Part shown: piece after piece, positions 37,813 to 49,263 of the stretch | Layout: every line of letters starts with the position of its first letter | Numbering within the stretch: the stretch's first letter is position 1 | Source: Neisseria meningitidis | GTDB lineage: Bacteria; Pseudomonadota; Gammaproteobacteria; Burkholderiales; Neisseriaceae | Assembly (NCBI GenBank): GCA_923184405.1 | Contig: OV299793.1 | Span: 489,858-553,857, forward strand | DNA: 64,000 nucleotides | Direction: 5' to 3' | The notes under the pieces: generated by a model | The model's database searches: none | Told to the model about the DNA's origin: nothing | Seen by the model: the letters and a program-made list of their open reading frames with translations, nothing else | Translations under genes and position numbers: made by a program

Positions 37813-38443
37813 AACATCTGCACAAACGCAATCACCAGCCGCACAATCGGTGCAATAAACGCACCCAAAACCCCGGTCAGCATAAGCAGCAGGATAATCC
37901 ACGTCCCATAAGGTTCGATTTTGCGGAACGCTTGCGAATATTTCGCCGACAGGAAGGTGTCGATGAAAATGCCGCCGTCCCAAGGCAGGATGGGGATGAT
38001 GTTGAGCGCGAACAGAATCGCATTGATCAGAATACCGTAGTTTGCCATTTGAGCCAACGGCATCTGATACGCCCCGCCGACATACGGAGTCAGCACCAAA
38101 ACCACGCCCCACAGAACAGCCATCGCCAGATTCGACAGCGGGCCGGACGCGGCAACGCAACGCCAGGCAAGGCGCGGGTTGCGGAAGTTGCGCGAATCGA
38201 TAGGAATCGGACGCGCCCAGCCGAACAGGAAGGCGTGAACATCAAAGTAAGCAGCGGTACGATGATTGTGCCGACCAAATCGATATGGGGCAGGGGGTTC
38301 AGTGTCAGCCTGCCGTATTGTTCGGCAGTGTTGTCTCCCCAGTAGCGCGCCGTATAGCCGCGCGCCACCTCCCTGACGGTAATGGAGAGCAGCACGGGCA
38401 GGACGGCAAGCAGAAACACGCCCAAATCAAAATTTTGAAACAT
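37806..38443 (-). CDS. M50 (site-2 protease-like) membrane protein lacking the HExxH motif, frame broken
   Basis: The start MFQNFDLGVFLLAVLPVLLS at 38443 opens a multi-helix membrane protein. At the place of the zinc motif HExxH it reads SITVREVARGYTARYWGD, so both His ligands are Arg (AGG and CGC codons). The other family features are present: GRLTLNPLPHIDLVGTII, AASGPLSNLAMAVLW-like, and NIIPILPWDGGIFIDTFLSA with the Asp-Gly-Gly. About 212 residues. One break near 38120-38250. It is probably a catalytically dead relative of the family. Confidence 0.82.
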
Positions 38444-38697
38444 GGTTTTCCTTTGAACAGATGTGGTGTGCAGCCCGAAACGGCTGACAGACAGAAGCGG
38501 CAATATATCATCTAACCTGATTTTATTGGAATAAGAAATCAGACGGAATCATTTTTTCTGCAAGCCCGTTATCTGATGATTTGCTGTAATACAGCGTTTA
38601 AACACGGTTTGCCTGTGAACGGAACAGACATTCATATGACCAAAAATTGTAAAAATAGGTTGCAAATAGGAATTGTTGCTATTATTATGCCCGAATT

Positions 38698-39539
38698 ATG
38701 GATAAAGAACGAATTTTAACCCCCGCAGTCATGTTTTCCGTCGCACTGCTGCATTTGGCAATGGTGGCATTGCTCTGGCAGGCGCACAAGCTGCCCGTGA
38801 TAGAGTCAGGAAATGTTATCGAATTTGTCGATTTGGGTGATTTTGGCGGAGGGGACGGTGCACCTGAAGGCGCAGGCGCGCCTGCTGCGCCTGAACCGCA
38901 ACCCGAGCCTGAGCCGCCCAAACCTGTCGAGCCGCCCAAGCAGGTTTTGAAGTTGATGGTTACGAAAAAGGCGGATGCGGATATTCAGCAGCCTAAGGAA
39001 GAGCCGAAACCTGAAGAAAAGCCGAAACCCGAAGAAAAACCGAAACCGAGAGCCTAAGCCGGAAGCGAAGCCTGTCCCGAAACCGGCGGAAAAATCGATC
39101 GAGAAGCCGTCTGAAAAACCTGCCGAACATCCCAGCAATGCTTCTGCCAAAGCAGACAGCGAGCAGGGTAATGGGGAAGATAAGAACCGGTACCAAAGGA
39201 GACGGAACGGGGCGCGGAGAAGGCAGCGGTAAAGGTAGCGGCGGTGTCAAAGGCGAACACGGGGAAGGAGCAAGCAGCAGCAAAGGCAATCCTTTACGCG
39301 CCAACGGCAGCATTCCGCGCCCGGCTTATCCCACGCTTTCTATGGAGAATGACGAGCAGGGTACAGTTGTTTTGAGCGTTTTGGTTTCTCCGGGCGGTCA
39401 TGTCGAGTCCGTTAAAATCGTGAAAAGCAGTGGTTTTTCCCGGTTGGACAATGCGGCACGCAAGGCGGCGCAAAACGGGCATTTTCAAGCCAATGCCTGG
39501 ACGGAGTTTAAAGTCCCTGTCAAGTTTGAATTGAATTAG
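38698..39539 (+). CDS. tonB: TonB energy transducer, frame broken
   Basis: Couples inner-membrane proton motive force to outer-membrane receptors. The N-terminal anchor helix is [21 protein letters not shown] Gly/Pro-rich periplasmic spacer follows ([19 protein letters not shown] and repeated [12 protein letters not shown]). The C-terminal domain contains [40 protein letters not shown] and [10 protein letters not shown]. Breaks lie near 39050 and 39190. About 280 residues. The first gene of tonB-exbB-exbD. Confidence 0.9.
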
Positions 39540-39604
39540 GCGGTTGCCGCAGCGGTTTGCGGCAGCTTGGATGTTTGATTGGTTTTTTCAGTGTTGGAAT
39601 CATT

Positions 39605-40267
39605 ATGAATTTGAAATTAGTATTTGAATCGGGCGATCCCGTCCTGATCGGTGTGTTTGTGTTGATGCTGTTGATGAGTATCGTAACGTGGTGTTTGGTT
39701 GTCTTGCGCTGCATCAAGCTGTATCGGGCGCGCAAAGGGAATGCCGCCGTCAAACGGCATATGCGCGATACTTTGTCGCTGAACGACGCGGTCGAAAAAG
39801 TGCGCGCCGTCGATGCGCCTTTGTCCAAACTGGCGCAAGAAGCATTGCAGTCTTACCGCAACTACCGCCGAAACGAAGCGTCCGAACTGGCGCAGGCTTT
39901 GTCGTTGAACGAGTATTTGGTCATTCAAATCCGCAACAGTATGGCGCAGATTATGCGCCGGTTTGATTACGGGATGACCGCGCTTGCCTCCATCGGCGCG
40001 ACCGCGCCGTTTATCGGGCTGTTCGGCACGATTTGGGGCATTTACCACGCCCTGATCAATATCGGGCAAAGCGGGCAGATGAGTATTGCGGCGGTTGCCG
40101 GCCCGATTGGCGAGGCACTGGTGGCGACGGCGGCAGGTTTGTTCGTGGCGATTCCGGCGGTGTTGGCATACAACTTCCTCAATCGCGGCACAAAAATACT
40201 GACCCAGGATTTGGATGCGATGGCGCACGATTTGCACGTCCGCCTGCTTAATCAAAAGGATAGCTGA
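39605..40267 (+). CDS. exbB: ExbB, proton-channel subunit of the Ton system
   Basis: Intact, 220 residues. Three membrane helices: near residues 12-35 ([20 protein letters not shown]), [20 protein letters not shown] and [20 protein letters not shown], the MotA/TolQ/ExbB signature. A long cytoplasmic loop lies between helices 1 and 2. It forms the pentameric channel with ExbD. I used the ATG at 39605 ([11 protein letters not shown]), 65 bp after tonB. The stop is 2 bp before exbD. Confidence 0.93.
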   Translation: MNLKLVFESGDPVLIGVFVLMLLMSIVTWCLVVLRCIKLYRARKGNAAVKRHMRDTLSLNDAVEKVRAVDAPLSKLAQEALQSYRNYRRNEASELAQALSLNEYLVIQIRNSMAQIMRRFDYGMTALASIGATAPFIGLFGTIWGIYHALINIGQSGQMSIAAVAGPIGEALVATAAGLFVAIPAVLAYNFLNRGTKILTQDLDAMAHDLHVRLLNQKDS

Positions 40268-40269
40268 TT

Positions 40270-40696
40270 ATGGCATTTGGTTCGATGAATTCCGGCGACG
40301 ATTCTCCGATGTCCGACATCAACGTTACGCCGTTGGTGAACGTGATGCTGGTCTTGCTGATAATATTTACGATTACTATGCCGATGCTGACGCATTCCAT
40401 CCAACTGGAACCGCCGACCGTGTCCGAGCAGACAAACAAGCAGGACAAACAGCCTAAAGACCGTCTGCGCCTGACGATTGATGCGAACGGCAGCTATTAT
40501 GTAGGCGGGGATTCTGCAAGCAAAGTGGAAATCCGCGAAGTGGAAAGCCGTCTGAAAGCCGCCAAGGAGCAGAATGAAAACGTGATTGTGGCGATTGCGG
40601 AAGACAAGGCGGTAAAATACGATTATGCAAAACAAAGCTTTAGAAACAGCCCGTCAGGCAGGAATCACCAAAATCTGTTTTGTAAGCCAAACCTAG
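40270..40696 (+). CDS. exbD: ExbD, Ton-system proton-channel subunit, key Asp replaced
   Basis: About 142 residues. MAFGSMNSGDDSPMSDINVT leads into the single membrane helix LVNVMLVLLIIFTITMP. The family has VDVMLVLL here; the proton-carrying Asp is read as Asn (AAC for GAC) at 40333. The periplasmic domain is present (LRLTIDANGSYYVGGDSASK). An extra A near 40630 shifts the last 20 codons; the natural end is TAG at 40694-40696. As read the frame goes to 40719. Confidence 0.9.
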
Positions 40697-40937
40697 TCGC
40701 AATAAAGTTCAACACATGAACGAAAGCCGTATGAACGTCTCTCAGACGGCATTTCTTATGTCTAATCAGCTATCTATAGCTTATTAAAACAAAAATGAGA
40801 CGACAGAGCAAGTCTCCATTTCTGCGCTGGCGAGAATATGAACATGTGATTTTTCTTTTATTTTCAAACATTACTGAAATGGATAAGGCTGGAGTCCTGC
40901 CTGTACGAGAATAATGAAAATGTGCATTGCTAATTAG

Positions 40938-41092
40938 TATAGTCGATTCATTAAAATCAGGACAAGGCAACGAAGCAGTAGATAGTATAAATAATACTGA
41001 ACCGATTCACTTGATGCTTCAGCAGCTTAGAGAATCGTTCTCTTTGAGTTAAGGCGAGGCAACGCCTTACTGATTTTAGTTAATCCGCTATA
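40938..41092. repeat. Correia element, 155 bp
   Basis: Ends TATAGTCGATTCATTAAAAT and TTAGTTAATCCGCTATA with several mismatches. The internal segment is inverted relative to most copies in the window. The more decayed sequence suggests an older insertion. Confidence 0.8.
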
Positions 41093-41098
41093 ACCTCT

Positions 41099-41279
41099 GA
41101 GACCTTGGCAATAACATAGCTTACTAATATCTTATGCTCAATCTCATTTTCAAAATGCAAAACTTCTCTAATATTTCCCACTCTAAGCTCAATAATAGGA
41201 ACGTTTCAGGCAACCCAAAATTTTTAGACGCATTTTTAAGCGTCAGATTTAGTTAACAGACTATTTTTGCAAAGGTCTC
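41099..41279. repeat. ATR, 181-bp AT-rich neisserial repeat
   Basis: Bounded by GAGACCTTGGCAATAACATA and CTATTTTTGCAAAGGTCTC, imperfect inverted ends of the IS1106-like type. It has no coding capacity. A second copy lies in inverted orientation at 54642-54822. It probably moved as a non-autonomous element. Confidence 0.8.
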
Positions 41280-41299
41280 CCACTGTAAAAACTCAGAAG

Positions 41300-41770
41300 G
41301 ACAGAGGACGGCAGTAAGCTTTTCAGTCCACTTTTTCAATTTGCCTCGACTGCCGCTTGCAGGTGTGGCAAAAGATTACGGCTAGTAATCACACGCGAGC
41401 GGCGACCAGCCTCTCTCTGAAGTATTCCAAATTTACACCTGCCGCATGGGCGCGACGAATCATTCCGTCAACCTGCATACCTTGTGAAGCCAGACGGAAG
41501 CCGCACAGGAGGTAGCAGCGCATACAGGTCGGGCAATCGGCAAGGACCAGATATTCGGCTCGTCCGATGAGTTGGCGGAAGGTAGCGAGATCACGTCTTT
41601 GGATGTCGAATGCACTAACGGATTGCTAATGCAATCCAGTAACGACTGCAAGTTCGAGCCACTATCTAATTTGGGCGAAGTCGAGAGCGAAACTTTTGCG
41701 CGGTCGCAAAAGTTACAGATCACAAATTTGAAACACAGATACGCGACTAATAAAGAGAGGCTATGGTCAG
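41300..41770 (-). pseudogene. Unrecognised gene remnant with a cysteine motif
   Basis: On the minus strand one frame reads VEVFDIQRR-like, then FRQLIGRAEYLVLADCPTCM, RCYLLCGFRLASQGMQVDGM and RRAHAAGVNLEYFRERLVAA. A later frame has LLPHLQAAVEA. CPTCMRCYLLC could bind a metal. No start is clear and frames change at least three times. I do not recognise the family. It lies downstream of the M61 gene on the same strand. Confidence 0.35.
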
Positions 41771-41883
41771 GTGCAAAGAAATATACAAGTCTTCTTCAAC
41801 ATTCAGATGGCCATTTTGGCTCCAATGCACAGCGAAAGTTTAACAGAACAACAAGTAATCAGCACATGCCGTCTGAATCTTGA

Positions 41884-43639
41884 ACCGAACAACACTGTTG
41901 ACCAACAGGTTCCAGTCTGTGACATGTAAGATGGAAGTATAAGATGTTGCTGCCTGACCATCAAGACGGGTTTGGCGCAATATGCCGTAACGGAAGAAGT
42001 AGATAATGACTAAAGCATTGACGAGCTATCCGGCACATTCTGCGGTACAGCCGGTGCAGGCATAACCGTCTAAAGCAATGATTTTGTCTTGTTGGCACAG
42101 TGCGGCAAATTCCGCGCTGCCGCGGTTGAAGACATGGGTCAGGACGATTGGCCGCTGTGTTGTCTGAAACGTGCGCTAAAATCGCCTGCCGACGGGACGG
42201 GGCAGATGCATTCGGCATATCAGCCGCCGTGCTGTCGCGAAATTGGCAAGAAGCTCAATCCCACGACTGCGGTTGCCAGGCATTCGGCAAGCGGCAAATC
42301 TCCGGTACTGTATAACGCTTTTTCGAAAAAATCTTCCAAAGCCAAGCTTATAATTTCCTGACAGCGGATTGGCCAGTGTTTTGCCAGAATACCCGAGCGT
42401 GTGTCACTCCACTCCCGATAGAGTTTGTCCATTAACGTATCGAGAGAATGTCTGCCATTGCTTCACTTGCGGTAATACTCAGATCAAGCCACAGTGCGGC
42501 AAACGCGCTTTTCTGGTAGTAGCTGACGATGGCGTTGGAGCTGTTTTCATCCGATTTGTAAAATTGGTTCAACGCGGTAAAACTCGATTCCGCCAAGGTC
42601 TGCCTCAAACGGCCGCGGGTTTGTTGTACGCGCGTAATGCCTTGTGCCAGCAGGTTTAAATAAGATTCGGGCGAGATGGTGCGACTGCGTGCCAAAAACA
42701 AATCGTCGTAATAGGATGTAATACCTTCGAATGCCCATAGTTGTTCGGTATAGTTTTCTTTGTCCAGGTCATAAGGGACGATCGCGGCAGGTTTGATGGA
42801 TTTGACGTTCCACGCGTGAAAATATTCGTGGGAGAAAAGTCCGAGCAATGTGGTGTAGGTATCGTCGGCATCGGTCATACAGTACGGCGGAAGGCTGTGG
42901 CGGTCGGCGAGCAGGGCGGTGCTGTCGGTGTGTTCCAAACTGCCGTAAATATGGTCGCCGACGTGGAGCAGGAACAAATATTTTTGAAACGGGGCAGGGG
43001 AGGAAAACACCGCCAGTTCTGCATCCAGATTCTGTTGATATCCGAAACCAGCCTGTTGCGGTCGAAATCAGGAGATATGCCGCTTAAGGCAATTGTGTGC
43101 GGAAAGCCTGCCGCCTCAAAGTCTAAAAAGACAATCAAGCCCATCTCGACAGGTCGGTCAATCAATTCGGCATAAGATGCCTCCTGAAAGACAAATCTAC
43201 CTGTTTCCGGCAGCGTTGTGGCAATACGCCATTCGGACGGAATACCCGTCAATTCCAAGCGGTGCGGCAGCGTTTCCGTTCCTTCGACTTTCAAAAACAG
43301 GCACGATCCGTCAAAAATACCGCGTTCTGTCGTCAGGAAAGAACCTCGAACCGACAAATCGAATGCATATACGTTGTAGCAGATTTGCCACTAGCCGCGT
43401 ACGGCGGCAGCATGCCAGCGGTTTTTGGCAATTTATTCGAGCGGCATGGACGTGCCGTTACAGGATGCATGGATAGAAGTGATGTGGCGGTTAAAATCCT
43501 GTATCAGATAGCTGCCCGGCACCCAGTTTGGCAGGCTTATTTCTATGGGAAGATCATCATCTTGTGTGAATGTCAGCAGGATGTGCCACTCGTGGTCGAG
43601 AGGGGACGGGGTTATTTTATAATGAATCATAACTATCAA
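41884..43639 (-). CDS. M61-family glycyl aminopeptidase-like protein, frame broken
   Basis: Starts near 43639 (MIVMIHYKITPSPLDHEWHI; MIHYK at 43630 is an alternative). The N-terminal beta domain has ISLPNWVPGSYLIQDFNRHI, typical of M61. The zinc site is SHEYFHAWNVKSIKPAAIVP near 42835-42775 (HExxH) with the downstream Glu in LWAFEGITSYYDDLFLARS near 42735. The helical domain NQFYKSDENSSNAIVSYYQK and a damaged C-terminal PDZ part (KIIALDG-like near 42090, ILHVTDWNLL near 41910) follow. Its substrate is unknown. Breaks are frequent after 42430. The 3' end is approximate because the frame runs into a DUS. Confidence 0.75.
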
Positions 43640-43957
43640 ATATATCGTTAAACGGGATGGATTAAATACCTTTAAAATGCAGCTTAACCTACATCAATAA
43701 AGTGCCACAAAAAGGGAAAATTGGAAACAAAAGCAATGGCGGTCGGGTTGTAATTCATTATAACAATATGATTTATATGTAATAAAAAACAGATTAAGCA
43801 AAGAGCTCGCCGGCGGCGCGAATGTAATTCCGCTTGGCGTAATTAGGCAGATATGTGCAAATTTAGAAAAAATTACGCTTGCCCGGATTGCACCTTAAAC
43901 AGGCTGCGGAAGCGGCAGGATAAAAATCTCTATTCCCATAAATTCATGGAGACTCTC
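43640..43957 (+). promoter_or_regulatory. Upstream region of ccoNOQP with a possible FNR half-site
   Basis: No gene is seen. TTAACCTACATCAA at 43684-43697 matches the FNR box TTGATnnnnATCAA perfectly in the right half and 3 of 5 in the left. cbb3 oxidase genes are often oxygen-regulated. The site is far from the start and may be chance. TTGCCCGGATTGCACC occurs near 43878. Confidence 0.25.
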
Positions 43958-45387
<1,430 letters not shown>

Positions 45388-45413
45388 AATACTAAGAAAG
45401 ATAGGCTACCAAA

Positions 45414-46011
45414 ATGAAATTACAACAATTGGCTGAAGAAAAAATCGGCGTTCTGATTGTGTTCACGCTGCTTGTAGTCAGTGTCGGTCTGTTGATTGAA
45501 GTTGTGCCCTTGGCCTCTACCAAGGCGGCAACACAGCATACACCGGGCGTGAAACCTTACAATGCCTTGCAGGTTGCCGGACGCGATATTTACATCCGTG
45601 AGGGCTGTTACAACTGCCACTCTCAAATGATTCGTCCGTTCCGTGCGGAAACCGAGCGTTACGGTCATTACTCTGTTGCCGGAGAGTCGGTTTACGACCA
45701 TCCATTCCAATGGGGTTCCAAACGTACCGATCCTGATTAGGCACGTGTAGGCGGCCGCTATTCCGACGAATGGCACCGAATCCACCTGCTCAATCCCAGT
45801 GATGTCGTGCCTGAGTCCAATATGCCAGGCATTCCCATGGCTTGCACGCAATAAAGCCGATGCCGAACAACCGTTGCCAACACGAAGCGCTCTGAGTACA
45901 CTAGGTACTCCAAACAGTGATGAGGAAATTGAGAAGAGCCTGAGGCGCTGGCAAACAAATGGGAGATGAGATGCAGTAGTCGTCAATCTGCAAGGATTAA
46001 GTCGCGCTTGA
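45414..46011 (+). CDS. ccoO: cbb3 oxidase subunit II, mono-haem cytochrome c, frame broken
   Basis: Membrane-anchored cytochrome c that feeds electrons to CcoN. Anchor helix: [20 protein letters not shown]. The haem motif CYNCH ([20 protein letters not shown]) is near 45606, and the Met ligand region NMPGIPM near 45820. A TAG at about 45738 stands where TTG is expected ([14 protein letters not shown]). More breaks follow to the natural TGA at 46009-46011. About 200 residues. 26 bp after ccoN. Confidence 0.9.
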
Positions 46012-46030
46012 ATAACGAAAGGTACACATC

Positions 46031-46202
46031 ATGGATACGTAACGCTATTCGCGATCGTTTCACAGTAAGGATCTTTATCTGTTTACTGTTGGTACTCTAT
46101 ATCGTCTTCAACAGGCGGAATAAGAAAAACTACGATAATGCCGCTAACAGCATTTTTGATGAAAACCAAGATGCGCAAGATAAGAAAAGCGAAAACCATT
46201 AA
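46031..46202 (+). CDS. ccoQ: Small cbb3 oxidase subunit CcoQ/FixQ, frame broken
   Basis: A short one-helix subunit: MDT, a stop and a frame change, then FICLLLVLYIVFNRRNKKNY, DNAANSIFDENQDAQDKKSE, NH. The basic RRNKK after the helix is the family pattern. It stabilises the complex. It lies between ccoO and ccoP, 23 bp before ccoP. Confidence 0.75.
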
Positions 46203-46225
46203 TATTGTGATAACGGAGCAAAACA

Positions 46226-47324
46226 ATGAACACAACATCCCAATTTACCAGTAATTTACGGAATATATATATTGCAGTTATTGTCTTACTGAAGCTTTAT
46301 CGCTTTGGCTTGGCTGCTGCTGTCTCAAAATGTTGTCAAACGTCCGAAGAAGGCGAAGAAGTACAAACCACGGGTCATAAGTGGGACGGCATTGCCAGAA
46401 TACGACAATCCGCTGCCCCGCTAGTAGTTTTGGCTGTGTGTTTTGACGTGGCTGTTCGGCATCAGTTATTTGGTTATGTATCCAGGTGTCGGCGACTACA
46501 AAGGTCTGCTGAAATGGACCAGCCATAACCAATATGAAAAAGAGGTCAAAAAAGCCGATGAGCAATACGGCAAACTGTATGCCAAGTTTGCGGATATGCC
46601 GATTGAAAAGTGGCAAAAGACCCTCAAGCCAAACAAATCGCCCAAAACCTGTTTAACACTTATTGTATCCAGTGCCACGGCTCTGATGCTAAAGGCTCTA
46701 AGGTTTTCCGAATCTGACCGATAGCGATTGGTTGTGGGGCGGTGATCCCGATAAAATCCACGGACCATCAGAACAAAGGCCGTGATGCGAGCTATGCCTG
46801 CCTGCAGCCATGCTTTGGGCGAAGAAGGCGTGAAAGACGTGTTGCCCAGTAGCAGATGTCCCTTTCAAAACCAGAAGGTCATATGATGAGGAACGTAGCC
46901 AAGCGCGAACAAGCCTTGTTCAGCGGTCCGCCTGCCAACTGTTTCACTTGCCACGGCGATAAAGGACAAGGTATCACAAGGTTTGGGTCCGAACCTGACT
47001 GATGATGAGTGGTTGTCGGGGCGACACGCAAAATCCTGATCGAAACCATTCCAACGGTCGCAGCAGCCAAATGCCCGCTTGGGGACACTTCTTGGATAAA
47101 CACAACAGCATATTATGACTGCTTATGTATGGGGTCTTTCCGATAAAGACGGTAAAGCTCCGGTGAAAAAAGCCGAGCCTGCACCGACTCCTGCACCGGC
47201 AGGCAGAACCCGCAGCCTCTGCTCCTGCAGAAGCAGCACAAGCCGCGTCCGAAGCCAAACCTGCCGCAGCAGAACCTAAAGCCGAGGAAAAGCTGCACCT
47301 GCTGCCAAAGCGGACGGCAAATAG
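46226..47324 (+). CDS. ccoP: cbb3 oxidase subunit III, di-haem form truncated by a species-specific stop, frame broken
   Basis: MNTTSQFTSNLRNIYIAVIV gives the first helix, with a second near 46435 (LTWLFGISYLVMYPGVGDYK in corrected frame). Two cytochrome c domains follow: CIQCHG near 46667 and CFTCHGDKGQG near 46940. An Ala/Pro-rich linker (KKAEPAPTPAP, EAAQAASEAKPAA) comes next. ADGK is then followed by TAG at 47322-47324, where other Neisseria species have CAG. This polymorphism removes the third haem domain and is reported as a marker of N. meningitidis. Other breaks near 46290, 46610, 46720-46860 and 47000-47110 look like sequence errors. Confidence 0.88.
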
Positions 47325-47557
47325 GTTTATGAAAACGTTTGTGCCGCCTGCCATGGCAATGCGATTCCGGTATTCCCCATGTAGGCATCAAAGCCGATTG
47401 GGCCGACCGCATCAAAAAGGCAAGGACACGTTGCACAAACACGCGATCGAAGCGTTTCAATACGATGCCCGCAAAAGGCGGTCGCGGCGATTTGAGCGAT
47501 GATGAGGTTAAAGCTGCGGTTGACTATATGGTCAACCAGTCAGGCGGCAAATTCTAA
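47325..47557 (+). pseudogene. Untranslated third haem domain of ccoP
   Basis: Directly after the TAG, VYENVCAACHGNAIP and GDLSDDEVKAAVDYMVNQSG still encode a complete cytochrome c domain with a CAACH motif. Only two small breaks disturb it (near 47365 and 47420). The domain is present in gonococci and commensals as part of a tri-haem CcoP. Its good preservation suggests recent loss. Confidence 0.85.
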
Positions 47558-47756
47558 CTTGACTGAGTTTCGATATTATCGGTTATGAAAATCCAGATTC
47601 AGTATTGAATCTGGATTTTTTGTTTTAACAGGCATCCGGTTTTAAACGCAGACTGCCTATTTGTTGTAATGAATTTTGACTTTAGTCATAAAGAATTAGT
47701 CTTTATTGTTTATAATCGCGCATCATCACGATAGCCCTATTTTCAAAGGACGATTA

Positions 47757-49163
47757 ATGGATACACAAATCAAAACTGAAGCAGACAATCAGAGCAACTG
47801 GCGTTATCTGACCGTTTGGCGGTGGCATTTTATGCTGGTCTCCTCGTTATGCCTTTTCTTACCCTGCTTGCCGTTACGGGTTTGGGTATGCTGCTGTTTG
47901 CCAATATTACCGGTAAGGAGGGCGAGCGGATTCATGTTGTGCCGCAGGCAACGGTACAACCTCTGTCTGTTCAGGCGGAAGCGGCACGCAGTGCCGTTAA
48001 TCCGAAACTTCGTCCGTCGTTCAGTATAATGCGCCGCGTGCCGATGATATGGTTGCCGTGTTCCGTGTCAACAATGAGGGCAAGGCAACGATGGTCGCGG
48101 TCGATCCTATATACGGCAAAAGTGGTCAACACCATGCCGCGCAATCAGGGCTGGTATCACACGATGGATGAAATCCACAGCGATATGATGCTCGGTTTGA
48201 CAGGCGATTATCTTTTGGAAACGGCTGCATCACTGACGATTATCATGATAATCAGCGGTTTGTACTTTGGTCGGTGAAACGGCGCGGCATCAAGGCGATG
48301 CTGCCGTCAAAAGGCAGGGCGCGTTCTTGGTGGCGGAATCTGCACGGCACGTTTGGAACTTGGGTGTCGTTGATTTTGCTGTTGTTCTGCCTGTCGGGTA
48401 TTGCTTGGGCGGGTATTTGGGGCGGCAAGTTCGTACAGGCTTGGAGTCAGTTCCCTGCCGGTAAATAGGGTGTCGAACCGAACCCTGACTCAGTCATGCC
48501 GACCCAACGGCAGAGGTATTGAACGACGGCAAGGTTAAAGAAGTGCCGTGGGTTTTGGAGCTACGCCTATGCCTGTTTCAGGGACGACTGTGGGCAAAGA
48601 CGGCATTAACCCTGACGAGCCGATGACATTGGAAACGCGTCGACCGCTTTGCGCGGGAAATCGGTTTCAAAGGGCGTTATCAATTGAATTTGCCCAAAGG
48701 CGAGGACGGCGCATGGACTTTGTCGCATGACTCTATGAGTTACGACACGATCAGCCCGTTTGCCGACCGCACGGTACATATCGACCAGTACAGCGGAAAA
48801 ATCCTTGCCGATATCCGTTTTGACGATTACAACCCGTTCGGCAAATTTATGGCCGCAAGCATTGCGCTGCATATGGGGACTTTGGGCTGGTGGAGCGTGT
48901 TGGCGAACGTCTTGTTCTGCCTTGCCGTCATTTTTATCGGTATCAGCGGCTGCGTGATGTGGTGGAAACGCCGTCCGACCGGAGCGGTGGGCATCGTTCC
49001 GCAGACGCAGAAAGTCAAGCTGCTCGTCTGGTGGATGATGGCATTGCCGCTACTGCCAATCGCACTGCTCTTCCCGACCGCACTGCTTGCCATTGCCGTG
49101 ATTTGGCTGTTGGATACGCTGCTGTTGTCGCGGATTCCTGTTTTGAGGAGATGGTTTAAATGA
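47757..49163 (+). CDS. PepSY-associated multi-helix membrane protein (PiuB-like), frame broken
   Basis: MDTQIKTEADNQSNWRYLTV, then four membrane helices: YAGLLVMPFLTLLAVTGLGM, LETAASLTIIMIISGLY, WVSLILLLFCLSGIAWAGIW and, near the end, SVLANVLFCLAVIFIGISGC, plus MALPLLPIALLFPTALLAIA. Two PepSY domains lie between them (NTMPRNQGWYHTMDEIHSDM, VHIDQYSGKILADIRFDDYN). His residues in WYHTMDEIH and SIALHMGTLGW are conserved and may bind haem or metal. Often linked to iron uptake. Breaks near 47850, 48020, 48270, 48520 and 48650. About 465 residues. Confidence 0.82.
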
Positions 49164-49166
49164 TCA

Positions 49167-49197
49167 AATGCCGTCTGAAAGGTTCAGACGGCATTTT
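49167..49197. terminator. Inverted DUS pair
   Basis: Perfect AATGCCGTCTGAA arms with a 3-base loop and TTTG, 4 bp after the PepSY gene. Confidence 0.85.
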
Positions 49198-49263
49198 GTT
49201 TGAACGCGGACTGGGCAAAGGCTATATAATCACGAATACTTTTCCGCAACTTTTGTCGAAATC

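Noticed and set aside
38975..39313. Pro/Lys-rich frames on both strands in tonB
   Set aside because: They are products of the repetitive TonB spacer read in other frames, not separate genes.
41572..41883. Plus-strand frame MAEGSEITSLDVECTNGLLM as a gene
   Set aside because: It shadows the minus-strand remnant, has no ribosome-binding site and ends in a DUS.
46226..47557. N. gonorrhoeae as source organism
   Set aside because: Gonococcal CcoP is tri-haem without the TAG seen at 47322, and gonococci normally lack the Correia element between mtrR and mtrC.
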